NCBI GenBank assembly: GCA_012798435.1
Contig: JAAZNF010000087.1
Span: 1-64,000, forward strand
Direction: 5' to 3'
Length of the DNA stretch: 64,000 nucleotides
DNA from: Myxococcales bacterium
GTDB taxonomy: Bacteria > Myxococcota > B64-G9
A program made the position numbers and the translations under genes. This document shows positions 32,747 to 44,700 of this stretch, piece by piece; positions within the stretch are counted from its first letter, which is position 1, and the number at the start of each line of letters is the position of its first letter. Below the pieces are notes generated by a model that saw only the letters and a list, made by a program, of their open reading frames with translations, ran no database searches and was not told where the DNA came from.

Positions 32747-34300
32747 TCACATGGGGATGTTGCCGTGCTTTCGCGTCGGGCGCAGCTCGCGCTTCTGGCG
32801 CAGCATCTCGAAGGCCTCGACGATGCGGGCGCGCGAGTCGCGCGGCGCGATCACCGCCGAGAGGAAGCCGCGCGAGGCCGCCAGGTACGGGTGGTAGAAG
32901 GCCTTCTGGTACTCGGTGACCTTCTCCTGGAACTTGGCGGCGCGGTCGGCGGCGGATTCGATCTCCTTGCGGAAGATGATGCGCGAGGCCCCCTCGGCGC
33001 CCATGACGGCGATCTCGGCGGTGGGCCAGGCCATGACGCAGTCCGCGCCCAGGTCCGACGAGCACATGGCCAGGTAGGCGCCGCCGTAGGCCTTGCGGGT
33101 GATCAGCGTCACCTTGGGCACGGTGGCCTCGGAGTAGCACCACAACAGTTTCGCCCCGTGGCGGATGATGCCGGCCCACTCCTGGTCCGTCCCCGGCAGG
33201 TAGCCGGGCACGTCGGTGAGCGTGAGCAGCGGGATGTTGAAGGCGTCGCAGAAGCGGATGAAGCGGGTGGCCTTGTCCGAGGCGTTCACGTCCAGGCAGC
33301 CGGCCATGACCTGCGGCTGGTTGGCGATCACCCCCACCGGGTATCCGTCGAGGCGGATGAAGCCCACCAGGATATTGGGGGCGTACAGCTCGTGGGGCTC
33401 GAAGAAATCATTCTGGTCGGCGATGGCGCGGATCACCGCGCGCATGTCGTAGCCCGCGCGCGGGTCGTCGGGGATGACGCGATCGAGCTCCGGGACGGCC
33501 CGCGCCGGATCGTCGCCGCTCTCGAGACGGGGCGGTTCGGAGAGGTTGTTCGAGGGGAGGTACGAGAGCAGCGTGCGGATCTTGTGCAGGCAGTCGCGGT
33601 CGTCTTCGCAGGCGAAGTGGGCGCAGCCGCTCTTCTGGCAGTGGGCCATGGCTCCGCCCAGCGCCTCGAAGGAGACCTCCTCGCCGGTCACCGACTTGAT
33701 GACCTCGGGGCCGGTGATGAACATGTAGCTGACGTTCTTTACCATGAAGACGAAGTCGGTCATGGCCGGCGAGTACACCGCCCCGCCGGCGGTGGGGCCC
33801 ATGATGCCGGAGAGCTGCGGGATGACCCCGGAGGCCAGCGAGTTGCGGTAGAAGATCTGCCCGTAGCCCGACAGCGCGTCCACCCCCTCCTGGATGCGGG
33901 CGCCGCCCGAGTCGGCCAGGCCCACGAAGGGCGCGCCGGTCTTGAGGGCCAGGTCCATCACCTTGCAGATCTTCTTGGACTGCATCTCGGCCATGGTGCC
34001 GGCGCGGGCGGTGAAGTCCTGCGCGTAGGCGAATACCCGCCGCCCGTCGATGCGGCCGTGACCGGTGACCACCCCGTCGGCCGGGATGTCGGTCTTGTCC
34101 ATGCCGAACTGGGTGCAGCGGTGACGCACGAACAGATCGAGCTCGGTGAAACTGCCGGGGTCGAAGAGCAGCTCGATGCGCTCGCGGGCGGTGAGCTTGC
34201 CCTCCTTGTGCTGCTTCTCGATAGCCTTCTCGCCGCCCATGGCGCGCTCGGCGCGCTCGCGGGCTTCGAGTTCCCGGATCCGGTCTTCCACCGACGGCAT
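32747..34300 (-). CDS. Acyl-CoA carboxylase, carboxyltransferase (beta) subunit
   Basis: 517 residues, family length. Crotonase-type halves are seen: GLADSGGARIQEGVDAL with GIMGPTAGGAVYSPAMTD (N-terminal) and VPGYLPGTDQEW, then KAYGGAYLAMCS (C-terminal), ending in the family-typical KHGNIPM. It transfers carboxyl from biotin to propionyl-CoA (or acetyl-/methylcrotonyl-CoA). The PccB-like ending favours propionyl-CoA, linking odd-chain and branched-chain oxidation to methylmalonyl-CoA. No biotin carboxylase or biotin carrier subunit lies nearby, so partners are elsewhere. Confidence 0.9.
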   Translation of the reverse strand: MPSVEDRIRELEARERAERAMGGEKAIEKQHKEGKLTARERIELLFDPGSFTELDLFVRHRCTQFGMDKTDIPADGVVTGHGRIDGRRVFAYAQDFTARAGTMAEMQSKKICKVMDLALKTGAPFVGLADSGGARIQEGVDALSGYGQIFYRNSLASGVIPQLSGIMGPTAGGAVYSPAMTDFVFMVKNVSYMFITGPEVIKSVTGEEVSFEALGGAMAHCQKSGCAHFACEDDRDCLHKIRTLLSYLPSNNLSEPPRLESGDDPARAVPELDRVIPDDPRAGYDMRAVIRAIADQNDFFEPHELYAPNILVGFIRLDGYPVGVIANQPQVMAGCLDVNASDKATRFIRFCDAFNIPLLTLTDVPGYLPGTDQEWAGIIRHGAKLLWCYSEATVPKVTLITRKAYGGAYLAMCSSDLGADCVMAWPTAEIAVMGAEGASRIIFRKEIESAADRAAKFQEKVTEYQKAFYHPYLAASRGFLSAVIAPRDSRARIVEAFEMLRQKRELRPTRKHGNIPM

Positions 34301-34421
34301 GACGCACCTCCGGCACGCTTACGCGCCGAAGCCTGTCACGCGGCCGGGCGGGTTGTCAAACCAAGCCGCGACTTGCCGCCACGCGAATCATCCAACTGGG
34401 TTGCCACATATCAGCGGATCC

Positions 34422-34507
34422 AGCCGCAGCTCGGCTGCTGTCAAGGGTGAGCGAAGCGAATCCCGAAGCGACCGTAGGCCCTTGACAGCACAAGCCGAGC
34501 GGAGGCT
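34422..34507. repeat. Structured repeat family A, copy 3 (no upstream hairpin)
   Basis: AGCC, GCTCGGC (34429-34435) and GCTGTCAAGGG (34437-34447) pair with CCCTTGACAGC (34479-34489), GCCGAGC (34494-34500) and GGCT (34504-34507), with 31 nt between the inner arms. The right end overlaps the stop codon of the leftward radical SAM gene, so it could form immediately after translation ends. Confidence 0.8.
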
Positions 34508-35444
34508 ACGCCAGAACGGCCCAGGGTCGCAGCCGCCGCACCGCCTGGCCGCAGTTGCTGCCGATGCGGTCCTCGCGCCCGTCGCCCACGCTCCAGATGA
34601 CCTCGAAGCCCTCCCGGGCGAGGAGCCGCGCGGCCGGTTCGATCTCCCGCTGGCGCGGCGTGCGCAGCAGGCTGGCGAGGTGGTGGCGGACGCTCTCGGC
34701 GGTGGGGTTGAGCGGGGTGAGCTTCACCAGGAAGCGTGCCGGATCGAAGCGCTCGGCGATGAGGCGAGGGTCGAACGGCGAGCCCTCGGCCAGGGCGAAG
34801 TTGAGCCCCACCTTGCGATCGCCCGCTTCCACGAACGCCTCGCCGAGCCGCGCCAGCTCGCTCAGATCGAGGTGGGGGACGGGGATGAACCAGCGGCGTG
34901 TCGCGGCGTCGGTGGACTGGATCGAGAACTGGAGCTGGAACCGACCCGGAAAATGCCGGCGCTTCACCGCGAGCAGGTCGGCGAACCAACGTTCGCGGCC
35001 GCGGGGGGCCACGCTGGCGACACAGCAGTGGAGGCCACCAGACGGCAGGAGCTCGGGCAACGCCGCGGCGGCACGGGGCACGGCGTCGTTGAGCGAGGGC
35101 TCGCCCATGCGCGCAAAGTGGACCTTGAGCTTCTTACAGCGGTCGGCCAGGCGCGGGTGGCGCGCGCGCACCCAACGCACCTGAGCAAGGATCTCATCCA
35201 TCGAGAGGTTGCCCCGGAAGTCTCCGCCGGCGTCGCAGCACGGGCAGCCCACTGGACAGCCGAACTGCGTGGACAGGTTGATGACCCATTTTTCTCGCCG
35301 GGGCAGGGGAGGGGCGCGCCCGTCCACGGTCTCGGCGAGCCGGCCGCCACCGAAGTCGAGCACCGCCACGCTGGCGACCCGCGGATCCCCGCTCAGCGAG
35401 GCCACGCGGAAAAAGCCGAATCTTTCGGTCGAGAGCGCTTCCAT
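34506..35444 (-). CDS. Divergent RlmN/Cfr-like radical SAM protein
   Basis: 312 residues, shorter than RlmN. Radical SAM cluster C63-x3-C67-x2-C70 (FGCPVGCPCC), then RMGEPSLN, and a C-terminal SNCGQ with Cys298 that matches the methyl-carrying Cys of RlmN. However, the second catalytic Cys of RlmN, seven residues before the cluster in CVSSQVGC, is Asn56 here (NLSTQFGC). The usual N-terminal helical accessory domain is also reduced. It may modify another RNA or act by altered chemistry. The flavoprotein gene ends 12 bases upstream on the same strand, and repeat A copy 3 overlaps the stop. Confidence 0.75.
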   Translation of the reverse strand: MEALSTERFGFFRVASLSGDPRVASVAVLDFGGGRLAETVDGRAPPLPRREKWVINLSTQFGCPVGCPCCDAGGDFRGNLSMDEILAQVRWVRARHPRLADRCKKLKVHFARMGEPSLNDAVPRAAAALPELLPSGGLHCCVASVAPRGRERWFADLLAVKRRHFPGRFQLQFSIQSTDAATRRWFIPVPHLDLSELARLGEAFVEAGDRKVGLNFALAEGSPFDPRLIAERFDPARFLVKLTPLNPTAESVRHHLASLLRTPRQREIEPAARLLAREGFEVIWSVGDGREDRIGSNCGQAVRRLRPWAVLA

Positions 35445-35456
35445 CGAGTTTGCCTC

Positions 35457-36491
35457 CTAGAAAGACTTGCCCCGCCTGCTCGCTACGCCGGGTCGCGCGG
35501 CGAGGGGTTGGTCCAGGTACGCGCAGGCCGCCTGGGCCGCCGCCTGGCCATCGGCCAGGGCCTGGGCGCAGAAGCGCAGGCCCCGGCCGCGCACGTCACC
35601 GGCCAAGAACAACCCCGGCGCGAGCCCCGCCACGGCCAGCTCGGCCGACACGTCGGGGGCGAGGCCCGAGATCAGCTCGCGCGCCGGGGCCCGGCCGATG
35701 CAGACCGCCAGGTGGTGACAACGCACACGGCGTTGGCGACCGGCGACCTCCGTGAAGATACGAACGGCCCCCGGCGCGGCGTGCACCGATCGGACTCGCT
35801 GGTGAGCCATCACCCGAACGCCCGCCCGGCGCGCCTCGCGCACCAGCGGAGCGGGAGCCCGGAGCCGGTCTGAGCGGAGCAGGAGCTTCACCCGGGCGCC
35901 CCGATCGGCGGCCGACAACGCGGTATCCAGAGCCGCTTCTCCGCCGCCCACCACCACCACGGAGGTGCCCCGCAGGTCGCGCGGCAGCGTTCGGGCGTCG
36001 CGGTGGAGCCAATTTCCCGCGACGGCCGGCACCCAGGGCAAGGGTCGCGTGCCGGTAGCCAGGATCACACAACGGGCTCGCCAGGACCTCTCTCGATCAT
36101 CTGTGCAGAGAAATTCGATCCCATCGCGCTCGATGCGTACCACCCGCGTGTGCTGGAGCCGGGCCTTGCGGTCTTGCAGATGTCGCGCGAGTCGTCGGGC
36201 GAGCGCGGCGCCGGGGGCCGGCCGCCCCAGGGCGGGCAGGTTGTCGATGCGCCGGGCCGCCCGGACGAGGCCCCCCACCGGCTCGTCGCCGATCCCGAGC
36301 GCGGCGATCCCCTGGCGCGCAAGCTCGCTGAGCGCGGCCGCGCCCGCCGGGCCGAGGCCCACGACGATGACGGGAAAGAGTGGCTCGCTGGAAGTTCTCG
36401 CGCGCACCGCCACCTCCGGGGCGAGAAGCGTAAAAAGCGCCTCGCGCCAGGAGCGGTGGGGATGCCTCGCCGAAGGCGAGCCTGACATCAC
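35457..36491 (-). CDS. Thioredoxin-reductase-like FAD/NAD(P) oxidoreductase lacking CxxC
   Basis: 344 residues with FAD motif VIVVGLGPAGAAAL near 40, ATGTRPLPW near 148, NAD(P) motif VVVVGGGEAALDTAL near 175 and the closing LAGDV then ALADGQAAAQAACAYL typical of TrxR-like enzymes. The redox-active CxxC that normally precedes the second Rossmann motif is absent (HRDARTLPRDLRGT there instead), so it cannot be a thioredoxin reductase; ferredoxin/flavodoxin reductase-like or other electron transfer is likely. It is the first gene of a tight pair with the radical SAM gene, which needs one-electron reduction. Confidence 0.78.
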   Translation of the reverse strand: MMSGSPSARHPHRSWREALFTLLAPEVAVRARTSSEPLFPVIVVGLGPAGAAALSELARQGIAALGIGDEPVGGLVRAARRIDNLPALGRPAPGAALARRLARHLQDRKARLQHTRVVRIERDGIEFLCTDDRERSWRARCVILATGTRPLPWVPAVAGNWLHRDARTLPRDLRGTSVVVVGGGEAALDTALSAADRGARVKLLLRSDRLRAPAPLVREARRAGVRVMAHQRVRSVHAAPGAVRIFTEVAGRQRRVRCHHLAVCIGRAPARELISGLAPDVSAELAVAGLAPGLFLAGDVRGRGLRFCAQALADGQAAAQAACAYLDQPLAARPGVASRRGKSF

Positions 36492-36559
36492 CGCATGAGG
36501 CGGACTATACTCGCCCGCCGCCGCCAGTCAAGCCGCCGCACCGGGCGGAGAAAACCGAC

Positions 36560-36705
36560 AACCAGGAAAAGATTCTAGCAAGGGGGCGCGCCCCCTCGAA
36601 CCCCCACCGGAACCCATCCGAGAAAACCTTCTTCTGAGGAAAAGCCCAGAAAGAAACTTGGATAAAACCTGCTGCCAAGGAAAACCGCAAGAAGACTTTG
36701 ATGCC
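36560..36705. repeat. Mosaic repeat block left of the MlaE-like gene
   Basis: Contains a GGGGGCGCGCCCCC dyad with CGAACCCCC, and units of the form AAAACCT(T/G)CT...AGGAAAA at least twice. The same units, in another order, occur at 37735-37900 on the other side of the gene. No coding potential is seen. Confidence 0.5.
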
Positions 36706-36844
36706 CCCTTCATCGAAGATGAAGGGAATGCCTGCATTCCCTTCTTGTCAGCCAAAGAAGCCGCAGCTCGGCTGCTGTCAAGGGTGAGCGAAGCGAATCC
36801 CGATAGGACCGCAGGCCCTTGACAGCACAAGCCGAGCGAAGGCT
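36706..36844. repeat. Structured repeat family A, copy 4, with mutually exclusive upstream hairpins
   Basis: CCCTTCATC-GAA-GATGAAGGG (36706-36726) shares bases 36721-36726 with GAAGGGAATGC-CT-GCATTCCCTTC (36721-36744), so the two perfect hairpins cannot form together. The main element follows: GCTCGGC (36766-36772) with GCCGAGC (36831-36837), GCTGTCAAGGG (36774-36784) with CCCTTGACAGC (36816-36826), 31 nt apart. Confidence 0.8.
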
Positions 36845-36901
36845 AACCCGACGATCAGCCGGGCGAAGGCTATACGCGGCATTTTTTCGGTGATCGTTTT
36901 C

Positions 36902-36930
36902 TTGGAGCGGGTGGGCAAACCGGGTATCAT
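36902..36930 (+). promoter_or_regulatory. Putative promoter of the MlaE-like permease gene
   Basis: TTGGAG (36902-36907) and TATCAT (36925-36930) are 17 bases apart. A start seven bases downstream would be about three bases before the ATG at 36940, and no ribosome site is visible, so a leaderless transcript is possible. Confidence 0.4.
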
Positions 36931-36939
36931 GCTTCGCCG

Positions 36940-37707
36940 ATGAAGCCGATCTCGCTCGCCCTGCGCTACACGACCTCTTTTTTACGAGAGGTGGGCCAGA
37001 TGGTGCTCACCTTCAGCGAGGCCATCCTCGGGGTGTTCCGCCCGCCCTACCGGGTGTGGCTGTGGCTGCAGCAGATGGACTTCGTGGGGGTGGGATCGCT
37101 GCCCATCATCCTGCTCACCGGGACCTTCACCGGGGCGGTGTTCACCTTGCAGAGCGTGTACGCCTTCTCGCTGTTCAACATGGAGAGCATGGTGGGGGCC
37201 ACCGCCACCCTGGCGCTCACCCGCGAGCTGTCGCCGGTGCTCACCTCGCTCATGATCACCGGCCGGGCCGGTTCGGCCATGGCCACCGAGCTCGGCACCA
37301 TGCGGGTGACCGAGCAGATCGACGCGCTGGCCGCCATGGCGGTGAACCCGGTGCACTACCTGTTCGTGCCGCGCTTTCTGGCCGCGGTGATCATGTTCCC
37401 GCTGCTCACCATGGTGTTCAACCTGGTGGGCGTGGTCGGGAGCTACGTGGTGGGCGTGGTGATGTGGGGCATCGACCCCGGCAACTTCCTGGCCAAGATC
37501 CGCTGGCTGGTGCGCACCAACGACATCATCTCGGGCCTGGTCAAGGCCTCGGTGTTCGGGGGGTTCGTGGCGCTGGTGAGCTGCTTCAAGGGCTTCAACG
37601 CCGAGGGCGGCGCCCGCGGGGTGGGCACCGCCACCACCCGGGCGGTGGTGATCGGCTCGGTGAGCATCATGATCCTCGACTACTTCCTCACCGTGCTCAT
37701 GTTCTGA
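36940..37707 (+). CDS. MlaE-family ABC transporter permease
   Basis: 255 residues with five or six membrane segments and the MlaE signature: MESMVGATATLALTRELSPV, LMITGRAGSAMATELGTM, RVTEQIDALAAMAVNP and a final IGSVSIMILDYFLTVLMF. MlaE forms the inner-membrane core of transporters that move phospholipids or other lipids between membranes. It normally sits with the ATPase (mlaF) and the MCE protein (mlaD); here neither is adjacent and the gene stands alone between repeat blocks. It may work with partners encoded elsewhere. Confidence 0.87.
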   Translation: MKPISLALRYTTSFLREVGQMVLTFSEAILGVFRPPYRVWLWLQQMDFVGVGSLPIILLTGTFTGAVFTLQSVYAFSLFNMESMVGATATLALTRELSPVLTSLMITGRAGSAMATELGTMRVTEQIDALAAMAVNPVHYLFVPRFLAAVIMFPLLTMVFNLVGVVGSYVVGVVMWGIDPGNFLAKIRWLVRTNDIISGLVKASVFGGFVALVSCFKGFNAEGGARGVGTATTRAVVIGSVSIMILDYFLTVLMF

Positions 37708-37734
37708 AATCTCGCAAGGCGAAGAACGCGGCAC

Positions 37735-37900
37735 GGGGGCGCTGCCCTCGCGACCCCTGGGAAAGAACCGAAAAAACCTGCTGACAAGGAAAACCCCAGA
37801 GGGAAATCTGGAAAAAACCTTCTACTAGGGAAAAGCAGGAGAAAACCTGCAATTTGATGCCCTCTTCATCTTCGATGAAGTTGGCTTTTCTTATCAGCGA
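37735..37900. repeat. Mosaic repeat block right of the MlaE-like gene
   Basis: GGGGGCGCTGCCC with GACCCCTGGG, AAAACCTGCTGACAAGGAAAA, AAAACCTTCTACTAGGGAAAA and TTTGATGCCC followed by hairpin CTTCATC-TTC-GATGAAG (37864-37880) match units left of the gene in a different order. A third GGGGGC...CCCC-type dyad lies at 38025-38055. Confidence 0.5.
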
Positions 37901-37924
37901 TTTCTCCGGAATCCTTTCTGGCAG

Positions 37925-37976
37925 CCCCCGGTGCCAGGCACCCCGGTTTGCCCCCGGTGCCAGGCACCCCGGTTTC
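37925..37976. repeat. Tandem pair of REP-like palindromes
   Basis: Two 26-bp units, identical except the last base, each containing the palindrome GGTGCCAGGCACC with CCCCGG flanks. They lie between the ends of two convergent genes and could act as terminators or REP sequences mobilised by a RAYT. Confidence 0.65.
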
Positions 37977-38061
37977 ATACCTCGGTTCCACCCGGATTCG
38001 CCTCTGGATTCGGAAAGATCCTCGCGCGGGGGCTCTGGCCCCGTGAACCCCTGGGAGGCGC

Positions 38062-41526
<3,465 letters not shown>

Positions 41527-41673
41527 TCGAGAAGCAAACCTCGAGCAGCGATTGTGCGCGAGCGCGACGGTGAAGTCAAGGCGCGCTCAGATGGGTAAAT
41601 TTATATAAATTATGAATAACTATATGATTTTTATATGCAATTCTTGACACTCGAAAAGGGCGACGATGGGTTC

Positions 41674-41702
41674 CTGACACCCGATTCGGGGTGTGGTATT
41701 AT
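41674..41702 (+). promoter_or_regulatory. Sigma70-type promoter with internal dyad for the MopE-repeat lipoprotein
   Basis: CTGACA (41674-41679) and TATTAT (41697-41702) are separated by 17 bases, in an unusually AT-rich upstream region. The inverted repeat ACACCC/GGGTGT (41677-41694) fills the spacer and is a candidate operator. The start would be near 41709, 34 bases before the ATG. Confidence 0.6.
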
Positions 41703-41742
41703 TGCTTTTGCAGTAGATACAAACCCTCCTAGAGGTGCCGAG

Positions 41743-44700
41743 ATGAGAACCAAGATGACGCGATTCGGCTGGCTGCTCATGGCCATTGGTCTGGCCTGGG
41801 CCTGCTCATCCTCCACCCCGCCCGGGGTCAAACGTTGCCAGGAAAGCAGCGAGTGTCCCGACGGCCAGGTGTGCAGCCACGGCGCCTGCCACAAGCCCTG
41901 CACCGGGCCGGCGGATTGTCCTGCGCCCGAGATCTGCATCGACGGCGCCTGTGTCGTGCCATGCGATGAGGACGACGATTGCCCCACCGGGTACGAGTGT
42001 GGCCCGGACGGCGTGTGCGTCCCCGAGATCGTGGACGTCGACGGCGGGACGGACGGCGACGCCGACGGCGGCGCCTGTGTCGACCGGGACGGAGACGGCT
42101 ATGGGGATGGCTGCCCGCGCGGCCGGGATTGCAACGACGATGACGCCAGCATCCATCCCGGGGCCACCGAGGACTGCCACGACGGCATCGACAACAACTG
42201 CGACGGAAAGAGCGACGCCGCCGACCCGGCCTGCGCCTGCCGCCAGGGGGATAGCCGCTCCTGCTACGGCGGGCCGGCAGGGACGGAGAACCGCGGGGTG
42301 TGCCGGTCGGGGATCTCGCGCTGCGGTCCGGACGGGGTGTTCGGGCCCTGCGCGGGCGAGCGGCTGCCGACGGAGAACCCGGAGGCGAGCTGCGACGGCC
42401 TGGACAACGACTGCGACGGGGAGACGGACGAGGGGCTGCTCAACCGCTGTGGGACGTGCGCGCCGTCGAATGACCAGCTCGTCGAGCTGTGCGGGAACGG
42501 CCTGGACGACAACTGCGACGGTCAGATCGACGAGAACTGCGACTGCGATCCCAACTGCGAGTGCGATCCGCAGAACCCCGGCTACAACTGCGTCTGCCAC
42601 CCGCCGACGCACCAGCCGTGCTATTCGGGCCCGGTGAACACCCTGGGCTTCGGCGAGTGCCGGGGCGGGTTCCACGACTGCGTGGAGCAGGCGGGCGGTG
42701 GCTATGCCTGGAACGAGTGCTCCGGCGAGGTGCTGCCGGGCCAGGAGTGCGCCGGCGGCGCCGCCGACGGCAAGGACAACGACTGCGACGGCATGACGGA
42801 CGAGGACTGCCTGCCGGACGCCGACCAGGACGGTCACTCTCCGCCGCTGGACTGCGACGACAACGACCCGGCGGTGTACCCCGGGGCGGCCGAGCTATGC
42901 AACGAGCGGGACGACAACTGCAACGGACTTACGGACGAGGGGGTGCAGAACGCCTGCGGGACGTGCGGGGCGGTGGGGCCGGAAGTGTGCGGCGATGGGC
43001 TGGACAATGACTGCAACGGCGAGGTGGACGATGGCTGCGGCGGCTGCCTGGGGTCCGAGGTGATGCCGTGCTACCGGGGGCCGCCGGAGACGGTGGGGCA
43101 TGGGAGCTGCAAGTACGGCGAGATGAAGTGCGACGGGGAGTTCTGGGGTCCGTGCCAGGGGGACGTGACGCCGGAGAGGGAGGTGTGCGACGGGGCGGAC
43201 AACGACTGCGACGACGAGACGGACGAGCGCTGGGCGGGGGGGGCGAACCCGTGCGGCTATTGCGAATGGGAGGAGGTCTGCGACGGGACCGACAACGACT
43301 GCGACGGGCTGACGGACGAGGAGCTGCGCAATGCTTGCGGCGATTGTCTCCCGGTTCCCGAGGAGACCGCCTGCGACGGCCTCGACAACGACTGCGACGG
43401 GCTCACCGACGAGGGGTTGCTCAACGCCTGCGGCACCTGCGGCGACAGCTGCTTCGAGCAGAGCTGGGGTGGCCCGGGCAACGGCGACCAGTGGAGCCAG
43501 GGGACTGCGGACGGGGTGAGCAACAACACCGACCCCGACTCGCTCATGCTCGACTCCACCACCTTGTCCCCCCACTTCATCTGGATCGCCGGGACCACCA
43601 CCATCTGCAATGCCGCCAACGGGTGTCTCAGCGATCCGCCCTGCTACAGCGGCCAGGACTGCCACGTGGTGCGCAAGTTCGACACCCGCACCAACGAGCT
43701 CATGGGCATCTACTCGAGCTGGGGCTGGAGCCCCTCGCGCACCGCGGTGGCGGTGGACAACTCGGTGTGGGTGGGCAACCGCGGCTGCCAGAACAACCTG
43801 TCCAACTGCGACAGCGACGATCCGCGGCACGGCAACGCGGCGCACCTGGACGTCGAGGGCAACCTCATCTGCCGCGCCGACGTCTCGTGCGGCACGGACG
43901 GGGTGGCGGTGCGGGCGGTGACCATCGACAAGGCCGGCGACGCCTGGCTGGGGTGCTGGCAGGACGGTCACATCTACCAGTACTCCGGATCCGAGGTGGA
44001 CAACACCCAGGATCCGCCCCGCTGCGTGCGCAAGCGGGACGTCAACCTGGGGGGCAGCCGGGCCTACGGCGCGGCGGTGGACGGCAATGGCTTCTTGTGG
44101 ATCGCCACGCTCAACAACGGGGCGCTCAAGAAGATCAACACCGCCACCGGCGAGATCGTGCTCTCGGTGTCGCCCGGAGTGCAGACCTACGGCGTGGCGG
44201 TGGACCAGAACAACAACGTCTGGCTGGGCAACTGGTCGGGCAACGCCACTGGCGTGGTGCGGGTGAACGGCGAGACCGGGGAATTCACCCTGGTGCCGCG
44301 CTCCCAGGGCACCCTCACCGGGCAGTCCCGTGGGGTGGCGGTCGATCACCAGGGCAACATCTGGGTGGCCGAGTGGAGCAACCGGGCGGTGTCCAAGTAC
44401 GCCCCCGACGGGACGCACCTGGGCCAGTTCAGCCTTCCCGCCAACAACAGCTGCAATCCGCTGGGCATGGCCATCGACTTCGACAACGTCATCTGGGCCA
44501 TCAACTACCGCGACGATGCCACCACCATTTGCAACGCCAACAAGCTCGACGTCAATGGCAACTTGCTCGATTCCTTCCCTGTCGGGACTCGCCCCTACAC
44601 CTACTCCGATATGACCGGCTACCAGCTGCGCACGGTGACGCTCAAGCACGGCACCTGGACGGTGGACTTCGACAGCGGCTACGCGAATGCCCAGTGGGAC

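Noticed and set aside
35457-36491. Annotation as thioredoxin reductase
   Set aside because: Both nucleotide-binding motifs are present but the redox-active CxxC is absent.
37925-37976. Possible CRISPR array
   Set aside because: There are only two units with no spacer between them, and each is an internal palindrome of REP type; no cas genes are present.
42150-43440. Tandem DNA repeats in the MopE-type gene
   Set aside because: The repetition is explained by nine coding repeats of the metal-binding CDGxDNDCDG unit; no separate DNA element is needed.
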